Of a stretch of 14,193 nt of DNA, positions 1 through 7,716 are shown one piece after another. How positions within the stretch are numbered: the stretch's first letter is position 1; each line of letters starts with the position of its first letter. The position numbers were made by a program, and so were the translations under genes. The stretch is from assembly GCA_002336985.1 (NCBI GenBank), contig DDFE01000164.1:1-14193 (forward strand), written 5' to 3'. This DNA is from Sphingomonadales bacterium UBA1936. GTDB taxonomy: Bacteria; Pseudomonadota; Alphaproteobacteria; Sphingomonadales; Sphingomonadaceae. A model generated the notes under the pieces. The model saw only the letters and a list, made by a program, of their open reading frames with translations, did not search any database and was not told the origin of the DNA.

Positions 1-1221
1 CTTGCCGTTCTCGATCTTGTACGCCTCGGTGCAGCTGAACACGAACTTGCCCGAAACGATATCGACCTGTCCGCCGCCGAAACTCTTGGCGAAGATGCCC
101 GACTTCACGCGCGAGAGGAGTTCCGCAGGGTCGTCGTTGCCGCCCTTCATGAAGGTGTTGGTCATCCGAGGCATCGGCGCATGGGCATAGCTTTCGCGGC
201 GCCCGTTGCCGGTCGGCGCGACGCCCATCAGCCGCGCGTTGAGCCGGTCCTGCATATAGCCCTTCAGGATACCGTCCTCGATCAACACCGTCTCCGACGT
301 CGGTGTGCCTTCGTCGTCGATCGACAGCGAACCGCGACGATCAGGAATGCTGCCGTCGTCGACCACCGTTACGCCGGATGCCGCGACGCGCTCGCCGATG
401 CGTCCCGAGAAGGCCGAGGTGCCCTTGCGATTGAAATCGCCTTCCAGTCCGTGGCCGACGGCTTCGTGCAACAGGATGCCCGGCCAGCCCGGTCCGAGCA
501 GGACGGAAGTTTCACCGGCCGGCGCATCGACCGCATCGAGATTGACCAGCGCCTGCGCCAGTGCCTCGTCGATCGCGCGTTGCCAGACGCTTTCGTCCAG
601 CAGCCGTTCGTAAAGGTAGCGGCCACCGGTGCCGAAACTGCCCGCTTCGCGCCGGTCGCCCTGCTGCGCGACGATCGAGACGTTGAGGCGAACCAGCGGG
701 CGGATATCGGTTGCCGTGAACCCGTCGGCGCGAACGATTTCGACGACGTTCCAGTTGGCGAGAATCGCCACCGATACCTGAACGACACGCGGATCGCGGG
801 CGCGCGCTTCCGCATCGATACGCTGGCACAGTGCGACCTTCTGTTCGAAGGGCACGGCGAGCAGCGGATTCTCATCGGTATAAAGATGCCGGTTGGTCCG
901 AACGGGCGGTGCCGCGGCTTCGGTCTTACCGTCGAGCAGCCGCAAGGTCGCTGCTGCGCGAGCAATCCCTGCAGGCGAGACATCGTCCGAATGCGCAAAC
1001 CCCGTCGCCTCTCCGCTGACCCCGCGCAGGCCGAAACCGCGATCGGTGCCATAATCGGCGGTCTTCAGCCGCCCGTCATCGAAGCCGAACGCCTCGTTCA
1101 CGCGGTATTGCAGGTAGAGTTCGCCGTCGTCGCAATTCGCCAGCGCATCGCGCGTAAGACGCAGCGCCTCGTCAGGGTTCAGCGTATCGGCATAGAGCAG
1201 CGCGCGGGGATCGGTCGTCAT
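1..1221 (-). CDS. tldD: TldD metalloprotease, C-terminus cut off by the window edge
   Basis: TldD pairs with TldE/PmbA in a cytoplasmic zinc protease complex that trims unfolded peptides; in other bacteria it matures microcin B17 and degrades the CcdA antitoxin. The minus strand encodes 407 residues with no stop before base 1. The zinc-binding helix HEAVGHGLEGD is seen, with H252, E253 and H257 (codons 451-468). Near the edge come the family segments around RMTNTFMKGG and SGIFAKSFGGGQVDIVSGKF. The family is usually about 470-480 residues, so roughly 70 residues, including the third (cysteine) zinc ligand, should lie outside the window. The start is an ATG at 1219-1221, giving an N-terminus MTTDPRALLYADTL that fits the family; the ribosome site before it is weak (GGGG directly upstream). 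It lies 18 bases after the zinc-finger gene on the same strand, so the two are probably cotranscribed. The TldE partner is not in the window. Confidence 0.95.
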   Translation of the reverse strand, partial: MTTDPRALLYADTLNPDEALRLTRDALANCDDGELYLQYRVNEAFGFDDGRLKTADYGTDRGFGLRGVSGEATGFAHSDDVSPAGIARAAATLRLLDGKTEAAAPPVRTNRHLYTDENPLLAVPFEQKVALCQRIDAEARARDPRVVQVSVAILANWNVVEIVRADGFTATDIRPLVRLNVSIVAQQGDRREAGSFGTGGRYLYERLLDESVWQRAIDEALAQALVNLDAVDAPAGETSVLLGPGWPGILLHEAVGHGLEGDFNRKGTSAFSGRIGERVAASGVTVVDDGSIPDRRGSLSIDDEGTPTSETVLIEDGILKGYMQDRLNARLMGVAPTGNGRRESYAHAPMPRMTNTFMKGGNDDPAELLSRVKSGIFAKSFGGGQVDIVSGKFVFSCTEAYKIENGK

Positions 1222-1239
1222 CCCCGTGACATAGGACGC

Positions 1240-1482
1240 CTAAGCTGCTTTGGCATCCCCCGTACCGGCCTTCGCGTCGGCCTTCGTATCGGCAGGCCCG
1301 CCGATCAGCACGAAATGCCGATCGCAATAGCCGCAGTCGACCGCGCCGCTTTCATCGATTTCCAGCCAGACACGCGGATGGCCGAGGGCGGCGGGGACAT
1401 CGCCCGATCCGTCGCAGGCGATGCGGCGATGGGACGTGCGGATGGTTTCGGGATGGTCGATCACAGGAGCAGCGCTTAGCAA
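1240..1482 (-). CDS. CHCC zinc-finger domain protein (NDUFS6-like)
   Basis: A small protein of about 80 residues with a single zinc-binding core: C23, H35, C50 and C53, in the setting RIACDG...LGHPRVWLEID...VDCGYCDRHFVL. This matches the zf-CHCC family, which includes the mitochondrial complex I accessory subunit NDUFS6 and short stand-alone alphaproteobacterial proteins. The C-terminus is a loose Ala/Lys/Asp tail. A role in complex I assembly is known for the mitochondrial relative and is only an inference here. The longest frame begins at a TTG (1480-1482); a stop lies five codons upstream, so little extension is possible. A GTG at 1462-1464 would give a protein six residues shorter that still has all zinc ligands. 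Neither start has a well-placed ribosome site. The gene precedes tldD by 18 bases and diverges from the ABC ATPase gene. Confidence 0.85.
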   Translation of the reverse strand: MLSAAPVIDHPETIRTSHRRIACDGSGDVPAALGHPRVWLEIDESGAVDCGYCDRHFVLIGGPADTKADAKAGTGDAKAA

Positions 1483-1545
1483 TGGTGCTGCAAAGCTTCA
1501 ACGGCCCTCTTGCGTCGCGAAAGCCCCTCGTCCATCGCGAACGGC

Positions 1546-2472
1546 ATGAGCACTGCGGCGATCGAAATCGAGGGATTGTCCAAAACCTACGCGGGCGGAA
1601 AGCGCGCGCTGGACGACATCACGCTGTCGGTACCGCGCGGACAGATCTTCGGCCTGCTCGGCCCCAATGGTGCCGGCAAGTCGACGACGATCAATATCCT
1701 GTCGGGCATGGTCACGAAAACCAGCGGCACGGCGCGCATCTGGGGCTTCGACATCGACGAACACCCGCGCAATGCGAAGGCGTCGATCGGCATCGTGCCG
1801 CAGGAAATCCTGTTCGACCCGTTTTTCACGCCGTTCGAGGCGCTGGAACTCCAGGCCGGACTTTATGGCGTGCCCAAGGGTGAGCGCCGCTCGATGGAGC
1901 TGCTGCGCGCGGTCCATCTGGAGGACAAGGCCACGGCCTATGCGCGCACCCTGTCGGGCGGCATGAAGCGCCGCCTGCTGGTTGCCAAGGCGATGGTGCA
2001 TTCGCCGCCAGTGCTGGTCCTCGACGAACCGACCGCCGGTGTCGACATCGAATTGCGCCAGCAGTTGTGGAGCTATGTCCGCTCGCTGAACGCCCAAGGC
2101 GTGACGATCGTGCTGACCACGCACTATCTCGAGGAAGCCGAGGAGCTGTGCGACCGGATCGCGATCATCAACCACGGCAAGCTGATCGCGAACAAGCCGA
2201 CGCGTGAACTGGTCGGCATGGCGCAGGAAAAGGTGGTCGAAGTGACCATCGACCGCGACCTGACCGCGCCGCCGCAGTCGCCGCTGTTCGCGAAGATCGA
2301 ACTGAAAGGCGAACGGGTGCTGGCGATCACCTATTCGAAAGCAGCAGCGAACGCCGGCGACGTGCTTGGCGCGGTGGGTGCAGCGGGACTCGGCATCGTC
2401 GACGTGTCGACGCGCGAGGCCGACCTCGAACACGTCTTCCTTAACCTGACACGAGCTGTCGCCGTTGAATGA
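1546..2472 (+). CDS. ABC transporter ATP-binding protein, YadG type
   Basis: The cytoplasmic ATPase subunit of an ABC-2 type transporter, 308 residues, the same length as I recall for E. coli YadG. In order: Walker A GPNGAGKST (39-47), Q-loop Q86 in GIVPQEILF, signature LSGGMKRRLL (from 136), Walker B VLVLDE (156-161) followed by PTAGVDIELR, and H-loop H193 in TTHYLEEAEELCDR. Residues 225-308 form the C-terminal extension typical of this group. The phrases KTSG, PQE, DPF and TAGVDIELR all resemble YadG closely. The ATG at 1546 is preferred because it begins directly before the conserved IEIEGLSKTY strand; a TTG at 1510 would add twelve unsupported residues. YadG normally sits beside its membrane partner YadH, but here the next gene is nadB, overlapping by 8 bases, and no permease is in the window. 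The substrate is unknown. Confidence 0.93.
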   Translation: MSTAAIEIEGLSKTYAGGKRALDDITLSVPRGQIFGLLGPNGAGKSTTINILSGMVTKTSGTARIWGFDIDEHPRNAKASIGIVPQEILFDPFFTPFEALELQAGLYGVPKGERRSMELLRAVHLEDKATAYARTLSGGMKRRLLVAKAMVHSPPVLVLDEPTAGVDIELRQQLWSYVRSLNAQGVTIVLTTHYLEEAEELCDRIAIINHGKLIANKPTRELVGMAQEKVVEVTIDRDLTAPPQSPLFAKIELKGERVLAITYSKAAANAGDVLGAVGAAGLGIVDVSTREADLEHVFLNLTRAVAVE

Positions 2473-4042
2473 CAGCGACGTCCTGATCATCGGATCGGGT
2501 GCCGCGGGCCTCACCGCGGCGCTCAATCTGGCCGACCGGTTCAAGGTGACAGTCCTTGCCAAGGGCGCGCTGGGCGAAGGCGCGACCGGCTGGGCGCAGG
2601 GCGGCATTGCGGCCGTCCTCGAGCAGGGCGACACATTCGAAAGCCATATCGAGGATACGATGGTGGCGGGCGCGGGGCTGAACGACCGCGCGACCGTTGA
2701 GTTCGTCGTCGAGAACGCGCCCGCCGCGATCGCCCAGCTCGAACAATTGGGCGTGCCGTTCAACATGGACGGCAACGCGCTGCATCTCACGCGCGAGGGC
2801 GGGCACAGCCATCGGCGCATCGTCCATGTCGCGGACGCAACCGGCGCCGCAGTACAGGCAGCCCTCGAAAAAGCGGCACACGCGCACCCCAACATCACGC
2901 TGGTGCCCGATATCGTCGCGATCGACCTGATCACCGGGCGGCACCAGGAACATTTCTCGACCAGCGGCCGGGTGCACGGGCTGTACGCGTTCAACCGCCA
3001 GACCAAGCGCGTCGAAACATGGACGGCGCGTGCCACCATTCTGGCATCGGGTGGCGCGGGGCGGACGTATCTCTATTCGACGGCTCCGCGCGGCGCGACC
3101 GGCGATGGCATCGCCATGGCGTGGCGCGCGGGATGCCGCGTGTCGAACATGGAATTCATGCAATTCCACCCGACCTGCCTCTACAATCTTGAGGTCAAGA
3201 ACTTCCTGATTACCGAAGCGGTGCGCGGTGAGGGCGGGCTGCTGAAACTACCGACAACGGGCGAGCGTTTCATGCCGCGGTTCGATCCGCGGGAAGAACT
3301 GGCCCCGCGTGACATCGTCGCGCGCGCGATCGACCATGAGATCAAGCGGCTGGGCCTCGACTATGTCCACCTCGATATCAGTCACAAGCCGCCCGAATTC
3401 GTGCGCGAGCATTTCCCCAATATCTACGACCGGCTGATCGCGCTGGGCATCGATATCACGACCCAGCCAATCCCTGTGGTCCCTGCGCAGCACTACACCT
3501 GCGGCGGCGTGCTGATCGACCGCAATGGCTGCACCGACGCCAAAGGACTCTATGCCGCGGGCGAGGTGACGCAGTCCGGCCTGCACGGTGCCAACCGCCT
3601 GGCGTCCAACTCGCTGCTTGAATGCCTTGTCTTCGGCGAAGCCGCAGCCAAGCATATCAACGCGAACTGGGACAGGATGCCCAAGCCCCCGGCGGTCCGC
3701 TCTTGGGATGAAAGCCGCGTCGCCGACAGCGACGAAGAGGTCGTCATTCAGCAATGCTGGCGCGAGATCCGGCATTTCATGTGGAATTTCGTCGGCATCG
3801 TCCGCACGACGAAACGGCTCGAGCGTGCCAAGCACCGCATCGACCTGCTGCGGCAGGAGGTCGCCGATTATTACAGCCATTTCCGGGTCACGCCCGACCT
3901 GATCGAACTGCGCAACCTGGTCGAAGTCGCTGATCTTATTATCCGATCGGCACTGCATCGCAAGGAAAGCCGGGGCCTGCACTACACGCTGGATTATCCG
4001 GACATGCTGCCCCACGCCGTCGACACGGTGCTCGTTCCATAA
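2465..4042 (+). CDS. nadB: L-aspartate oxidase NadB
   Basis: A flavoenzyme that oxidises L-aspartate to iminoaspartate, the first step of de novo NAD synthesis; NadA then makes quinolinate from the product. It has 525 residues, normal for the family. The FAD dinucleotide fold is at the N-terminus (VLIIGSGAAGLTAA, from residue 6). Other hallmarks are the GGHSHRRIVHVADATG segment, ILASGGAGRTYLYSTAPRGATGDG, MQFHPTCLYN, HYTCGGV and GLHGANRLASNSLLEC. R282, H343 and R378 keep the same spacing as E. coli NadB R290, H351 and R386, which bind substrate. The start is a TTG at 2465, inside the last codons of the ABC gene: it is the only start that puts the Gly-rich loop at the usual place, and the nearby ATG at 2469 runs into a stop after five codons. 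Translation is therefore probably coupled to the ABC gene. nadA and nadC are not in the window. Confidence 0.96.
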   Translation: MNDSDVLIIGSGAAGLTAALNLADRFKVTVLAKGALGEGATGWAQGGIAAVLEQGDTFESHIEDTMVAGAGLNDRATVEFVVENAPAAIAQLEQLGVPFNMDGNALHLTREGGHSHRRIVHVADATGAAVQAALEKAAHAHPNITLVPDIVAIDLITGRHQEHFSTSGRVHGLYAFNRQTKRVETWTARATILASGGAGRTYLYSTAPRGATGDGIAMAWRAGCRVSNMEFMQFHPTCLYNLEVKNFLITEAVRGEGGLLKLPTTGERFMPRFDPREELAPRDIVARAIDHEIKRLGLDYVHLDISHKPPEFVREHFPNIYDRLIALGIDITTQPIPVVPAQHYTCGGVLIDRNGCTDAKGLYAAGEVTQSGLHGANRLASNSLLECLVFGEAAAKHINANWDRMPKPPAVRSWDESRVADSDEEVVIQQCWREIRHFMWNFVGIVRTTKRLERAKHRIDLLRQEVADYYSHFRVTPDLIELRNLVEVADLIIRSALHRKESRGLHYTLDYPDMLPHAVDTVLVP

Positions 4043-4051
4043 CGGATTCAA

Positions 4052-4071
4052 GCGTTGCTTTTTTGCAACGC
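4052..4071 (+). terminator. Hairpin after nadB, possible terminator or operator
   Basis: A perfect 7-base inverted repeat GCGTTGC / GCAACGC encloses a loop of six T, beginning 10 bases after the nadB stop. The stem is GC-rich, but no T-run follows the right arm (CAGCATAATC), so it is not a classic intrinsic terminator. It could be a weak or Rho-linked terminator, an mRNA-stabilising 3' hairpin for nadB, or a protein-binding palindrome upstream of the TonB receptor gene. The structure is seen directly; its role is inferred. Confidence 0.4.
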
Positions 4072-4106
4072 AGCATAATCCATTAAACTCTGATCAACTG
4101 TAACTC

Positions 4107-4135
4107 TTGCCGCTGTCATCTAAGCGCAACATAAG
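4107..4135 (+). promoter_or_regulatory. Candidate sigma-70 type promoter for the TonB receptor gene
   Basis: TTGCCG (4107-4112) and CATAAG (4130-4135) are 17 bases apart and each matches four of six consensus positions. Transcription from here would leave a leader of about 75 bases before the receptor ATG at 4217. The rest of the 4043-4216 gap holds the hairpin at 4052-4071, three AACT(C/G) repeats (4086-4106) and an imperfect palindrome around 4180-4197; no open reading frame of note is seen. The match is modest and other spacings in this AT-richer stretch cannot be excluded. Confidence 0.3.
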
Positions 4136-4216
4136 CCGCTAAGGGGCAGTGCAACGGCGTTACAGGCGCCGGTGATTCGGCTCGCGAATTTTCGAGCTCG
4201 CTAGGGGTAAACAGGC

Positions 4217-7024
4217 ATGAAAACTCAGCTGTACGTCGGCGTGGCATTTGCTGCGCTCGCTTTCTCGACCGGTGCATATGCACAATCGACCGGCGCGGTC
4301 GATTTCGACGAGCCCATCGTCGTCACCGCATCCACGACGCGGGGCGTCAACGGGATCGAGGTTCCGGATACGTCCAAGACGAAAGCCGTCCTGACCGACG
4401 TTTTCATCCAGCGGCAGGCACCGGGCGCGTCGATCAACGACGTCATCAACCAGATGCCGGGCGTCAGCTTCCAGAACAACGATCCGTTCGGTTCGTCGGG
4501 CGGCTCGCTGAACATCCGCGGTTTCGACGCATCGCGCATCAGCCAGACGTTCGACGGCATTCCGCTGAACGACTCGGGTAACTACGCGATCTACGGCAAC
4601 CAGCAGCTCGACCCCGAACTGATCGACTCGGTCAGCGTGAACCTGGGTTCGGGCGACGTCGACAGCCCGTCGGCAGGCGCAACCGGTTCGACCGTCAACT
4701 ATCGTTCGCACGTTCCCGACAAGGATTTCGGTGCGAAGGTCGTTGGATCGGCAGGCGACTTCGGTTTCTTCCGTATCTTCGGCCTGATTGACACGGGTGA
4801 GTTCACCTCGTTCGGCACGCGCGCCTATTTCGCCGCGAGCCATTCCGAGAACTACCAGCGCTGGAACCCCTATTCGAAGATCGACAAGGACCAGTACAAC
4901 GCCCGCATCTATCAGCCGCTGGGCGACAATGGCGACTTCATCAGCCTTGCCGGTCACTACAACGTCAACCGCAACAACTTCCAGGGTTCGGTGCCGCTGC
5001 GGACCGACCTCGTGCAGCGCACGGTGGGTTGTGCCGTAACGACCACCCCCTGTCCGACCGGCAGCCAGATTGTCGTTGCGACCACGCCGCGTATCGTCGG
5101 CGTCAACGCGACCGACCGTTACCCACTGTTCAACGACGAAGCGTTCTACACGATCGCGCCCTGCACGATTAACGGCTCTGCGGTCGCCGGCGTCGCTGAT
5201 GTCGCCAATAGCTGCGGTTCGACGTTCGATGAACGCTACAATCCTTCGAACACCGGCAATATTCGCGGATCGGCGCGCTTCACGCTCAGCGATGGCCTCG
5301 TCCTTACGGTCGATCCCAGCTACCAGTATGTGAAGGCCAACGGCGGCGGCACGGTCGTCGCGCAGGAAGCAAGGCGCGATCTCAATCCGGTTGGCGGCGC
5401 CGAGAACTGCAATACGGCGGCCAGCAGCCCGACCGCCAACTGCCAGACCGGCTATTGGGGCGGCACGCCCTATTTCGGCCGCGACCTGAACGGCGACGGC
5501 GACCTGCTGGACACCATTCGCGTCCTGGCGCCCAGCCAGACCGGTACGAACCGCATCAGCCTTATCGCGTCGCTGCGTTGGGACATCAACGACAGCAACA
5601 CGGTTCGTTTCGCCTATACCTATGACCGTGCCCGCCACCGTCAGACCGGTGAAACCATCTTCCTTGCCAACAACGGCAAACCGATGGACGTGTTCGCGAT
5701 CAACAACCCGTTGCTGGGTTCGGACGGCCTCGCACTCCAAAAGCGCGATCGTCTTTCGTACGCGATCCTGCACAAGGTTTCGGCCGATTATCGCGGCAAG
5801 TTCTTCGACGACAAGCTGGTCGTGAACATCGGCGTGGGCGCCCCGTTCTTCCGCCGTAATCTGACCAACAACTGCGCGACTTCCAGCCCAACCGGCTTCG
5901 TAGAGTGCGGTTCTGCAGCGGGCGTCGCGGCGTTCCAGGCCGGCGTGCCGACCCAAACCGTCTATAGCGGCCCCAGCGCGACTCTCGGCGCATCGATCGC
6001 GACGTCGGCGGGTGCGACCTGTGGCCTCGTGGGAGCCAATACCGTCTGCACCTTCCAGACCCAAGGTCCGCAACAGCGTATCTTTGACTACAACAAGATC
6101 CTGCCGAGCGCGGGCTTCACCTTCGAGGTCTACGACAAGACCGACGTGTACGGCAGCTACTCGAAGAACATCCAGGTTCCGGGTACCGACAACCTGTACA
6201 ACTCGTTCTATTACCCGTCCGGTTCGGAAAAGGCCCAGCCGAAGCCGGAAGAAACGGATAACTTCGACGTCGGTCTGCGCTACCGCAGCTCGAAGCTGCA
6301 GTGGCAGATCGGTGGCTGGTACACGATCTACACCAACCGTCTGGCGGCGTCGTACGACCCCGATCTCGACAAGTCGGTGTATCGCAACCTCGGCAAGGTG
6401 ACGAAGTACGGTTGGGATGCGACCATCTCGTATTCGCCGATCAAGGAACTGAGCTTCTACGCGTTCGGTTCGTACCTGCACTCGAAGATCGAAAACGATG
6501 TCGAAGTGTTCCGTACCACCGCCGCTGGCGCACTCGGCCCGATCGGAACGATCATCTATGCACCGACGGCCGGCAAGCGCGAGTCGAATGCTCCGGTCTA
6601 CACCTTCGGTGGCGGCGCCAACCTCGACGTCTCGCCGTTCTCGATCGGCGTCGATTTCAAGCAGACCGGTCCGCGTTACATCTACGATACGAACGAACCG
6701 CTCCGTCAGGTCCTGACCGTCAACGGCGCGCCGCAGACGTTCGAAATCTATCCGGCAAAAACTCCTGCTTATCTGCTGGTGGATCTTAACGCCCGGGTGA
6801 ACATGGAATGGGCAGGTCTCAACAAGCAGACCTATTTCCAGCTCAACGTCCGCAACGCGTTCAACAACTATTGGGTCGGCTCGATCAACTCGGGCAACGG
6901 TGCACTGAACCAGGGTCCGACCTTTAGCGCAGACGGCACGACGATCACGAATTACGGTTCGCCGCCGTTCACGCAGATCGGCTATCCGCGGACGTTCATC
7001 GCATCGTTTGTGATGGGCTTCTGA
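4217..7024 (+). CDS. TonB-dependent outer membrane receptor with five cysteine pairs
   Basis: An outer membrane beta-barrel transporter of 935 residues that uses TonB energy to import a ligand, usually a siderophore, cobalamin, sugar or other large solute. A signal peptide (residues 1-22, cut AYA|QS) is followed by a TonB box EPIVVTA (32-38), a plug domain (about 50-160, with NQMPGVSFQNN, LNIRGFDASRISQTFDGIPLND and GATGSTVNYRS) and a barrel ending in Phe (FIASFVMGF), the usual insertion signal. All ten cysteines fall in five short-range pairs: 272/279, 316/333, 398/409, 553/564 and 602/611, probably disulfides in surface loops. The ATG at 4217 is preceded by AGGGG at 4203-4207. Gly and Arg are often encoded by GGT and CGT, unlike the neighbouring genes, which suggests high expression. 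It ends at a strong terminator convergent with the HD gene. The ligand cannot be told from the sequence. Confidence 0.95.
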   Translation: MKTQLYVGVAFAALAFSTGAYAQSTGAVDFDEPIVVTASTTRGVNGIEVPDTSKTKAVLTDVFIQRQAPGASINDVINQMPGVSFQNNDPFGSSGGSLNIRGFDASRISQTFDGIPLNDSGNYAIYGNQQLDPELIDSVSVNLGSGDVDSPSAGATGSTVNYRSHVPDKDFGAKVVGSAGDFGFFRIFGLIDTGEFTSFGTRAYFAASHSENYQRWNPYSKIDKDQYNARIYQPLGDNGDFISLAGHYNVNRNNFQGSVPLRTDLVQRTVGCAVTTTPCPTGSQIVVATTPRIVGVNATDRYPLFNDEAFYTIAPCTINGSAVAGVADVANSCGSTFDERYNPSNTGNIRGSARFTLSDGLVLTVDPSYQYVKANGGGTVVAQEARRDLNPVGGAENCNTAASSPTANCQTGYWGGTPYFGRDLNGDGDLLDTIRVLAPSQTGTNRISLIASLRWDINDSNTVRFAYTYDRARHRQTGETIFLANNGKPMDVFAINNPLLGSDGLALQKRDRLSYAILHKVSADYRGKFFDDKLVVNIGVGAPFFRRNLTNNCATSSPTGFVECGSAAGVAAFQAGVPTQTVYSGPSATLGASIATSAGATCGLVGANTVCTFQTQGPQQRIFDYNKILPSAGFTFEVYDKTDVYGSYSKNIQVPGTDNLYNSFYYPSGSEKAQPKPEETDNFDVGLRYRSSKLQWQIGGWYTIYTNRLAASYDPDLDKSVYRNLGKVTKYGWDATISYSPIKELSFYAFGSYLHSKIENDVEVFRTTAAGALGPIGTIIYAPTAGKRESNAPVYTFGGGANLDVSPFSIGVDFKQTGPRYIYDTNEPLRQVLTVNGAPQTFEIYPAKTPAYLLVDLNARVNMEWAGLNKQTYFQLNVRNAFNNYWVGSINSGNGALNQGPTFSADGTTITNYGSPPFTQIGYPRTFIASFVMGF

Positions 7025-7045
7025 TCTAACGATCCGGAACGAAGA

Positions 7046-7086
7046 AAAACCGCCGCCCCTCAACCGAAGGGCGGCGGTTTTCTTTT
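7046..7086. terminator. Bidirectional intrinsic terminator
   Basis: A perfect 13-base-pair stem, AAAACCGCCGCCC (7046-7058) with GGGCGGCGGTTTT (7069-7081), has a 10-base loop and runs into TTTTCTTTT (7078-7086). On the opposite strand the left arm gives a T-run as well. It lies 22 bases after the receptor stop and 9 bases past the end of the convergent HD gene, so it should end both transcripts. Confidence 0.92.
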
Positions 7087-7094
7087 GTGCGGCT

Positions 7095-7688
7095 TCAATC
7101 GGTTGTGGCGAGCATGCCCAGCAGCGGGCGGGCCATCACACGGCGGACCATAGGCTCAAAGAACGACAGCGGTTCGCTGACATAGTCAGGGTCGAACGCC
7201 GCCTGGTCATATTTGGCGCAGAAATCCTCGCATGCGGCGAAATACGGATTGCCACGAAAGGCCTCTCGCGCGTCGCGATCCATGCCGATGTAGTGGAAAT
7301 AATAATAACCCTGGAACGCGCCATGGTGCGCGCAGATCCAGTGCTCCTCCTCGGTCACGAACGGCTTCACGATCGCGGCCGCGACATCGGGATGGTTGTA
7401 GCTTCCCAGCGTGTCGCCGATGTCGTGGAGCAGCGCCATGACCACATAAGTCTCGGGCCGCCCGTCACGATGCGCGCGCGTCGCGGTCTGCAGGCTGTGC
7501 GTCAGGCGATCGACGGCAAAGCCGCCAAAATCGCCATCCAGCAGTTTCAGGTGATCGAGCACGCGGTCCGCGACCGTCGCTGCGAACGGCAGGAAATGAC
7601 CGGCGATGATCGACCAGTCCTCCTGCGTTCCTTCGGTCATTGCGCGAAAAGCAGCGCGCTGTTCTGCGTGATGATCAATATCGGCCAT
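7095..7688 (-). CDS. HD-domain protein, candidate diiron oxygenase or phosphohydrolase
   Basis: A 197-residue soluble HD-fold protein. Candidate metal ligands are H64 (RLTHSLQ), H88-D89 (ALLHDIGD), H99 (YNHPD), H121 or H122 (ICAHHGAF) and D161 (AKYDQAAFDPDY). An H...HD...H...H...D set of six is what binds the mixed-valent diiron centre of PhnZ, TmpB and myo-inositol oxygenase; simple HD phosphohydrolases often bind one metal with H...HD...D. The C-terminal stretch YDQAAFDPDY...SFFEPMVRRV also resembles the PhnZ/TmpB side of the family as I remember it. The substrate is unknown, and no phosphonate gene is nearby. The start is the ATG at 7686-7688, with AGGAGAGAG just upstream; a longer frame from 7745 has no such site. 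It is convergent with the receptor and divergent from the kinase gene. Confidence 0.85.
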   Translation of the reverse strand: MADIDHHAEQRAAFRAMTEGTQEDWSIIAGHFLPFAATVADRVLDHLKLLDGDFGGFAVDRLTHSLQTATRAHRDGRPETYVVMALLHDIGDTLGSYNHPDVAAAIVKPFVTEEEHWICAHHGAFQGYYYFHYIGMDRDAREAFRGNPYFAACEDFCAKYDQAAFDPDYVSEPLSFFEPMVRRVMARPLLGMLATTD

Positions 7689-7716
7689 GGCTCTCTCCTG
7701 CCCAGCGCTCTGGTGT

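Noticed and set aside
181..1479. Open frame of 432 codons on the plus strand across tldD and the zinc-finger gene
   Set aside because: It is the shadow of two genes with clear zinc motifs on the other strand and has no family features of its own.
1498..3039. Open frame of 513 codons antisense to the ABC ATPase and nadB
   Set aside because: It lies opposite two unmistakable genes; the product is Arg/Ala-rich with no domain.
4098..4165. Inverted repeat CTGTAAC (4098-4104) and GTTACAG (4159-4165) in the receptor leader
   Set aside because: A 7-base inverted repeat 54 bases apart is about what chance gives in a region of this length.
4180..4197. Imperfect palindrome GCTCG...CGAGC just before the receptor ribosome site
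   Set aside because: The stem is only 5 bases with a mismatch-prone centre; too weak to call a regulatory structure.
4160..7063. A 967-codon open frame antisense to the TonB receptor
   Set aside because: It mirrors the receptor gene, is rich in Arg, Val and Asp without any recognisable domain, and runs through the strong terminator. Long antisense frames are common where stop-complement codons (TTA, CTA, TCA) are avoided in high-GC genes.
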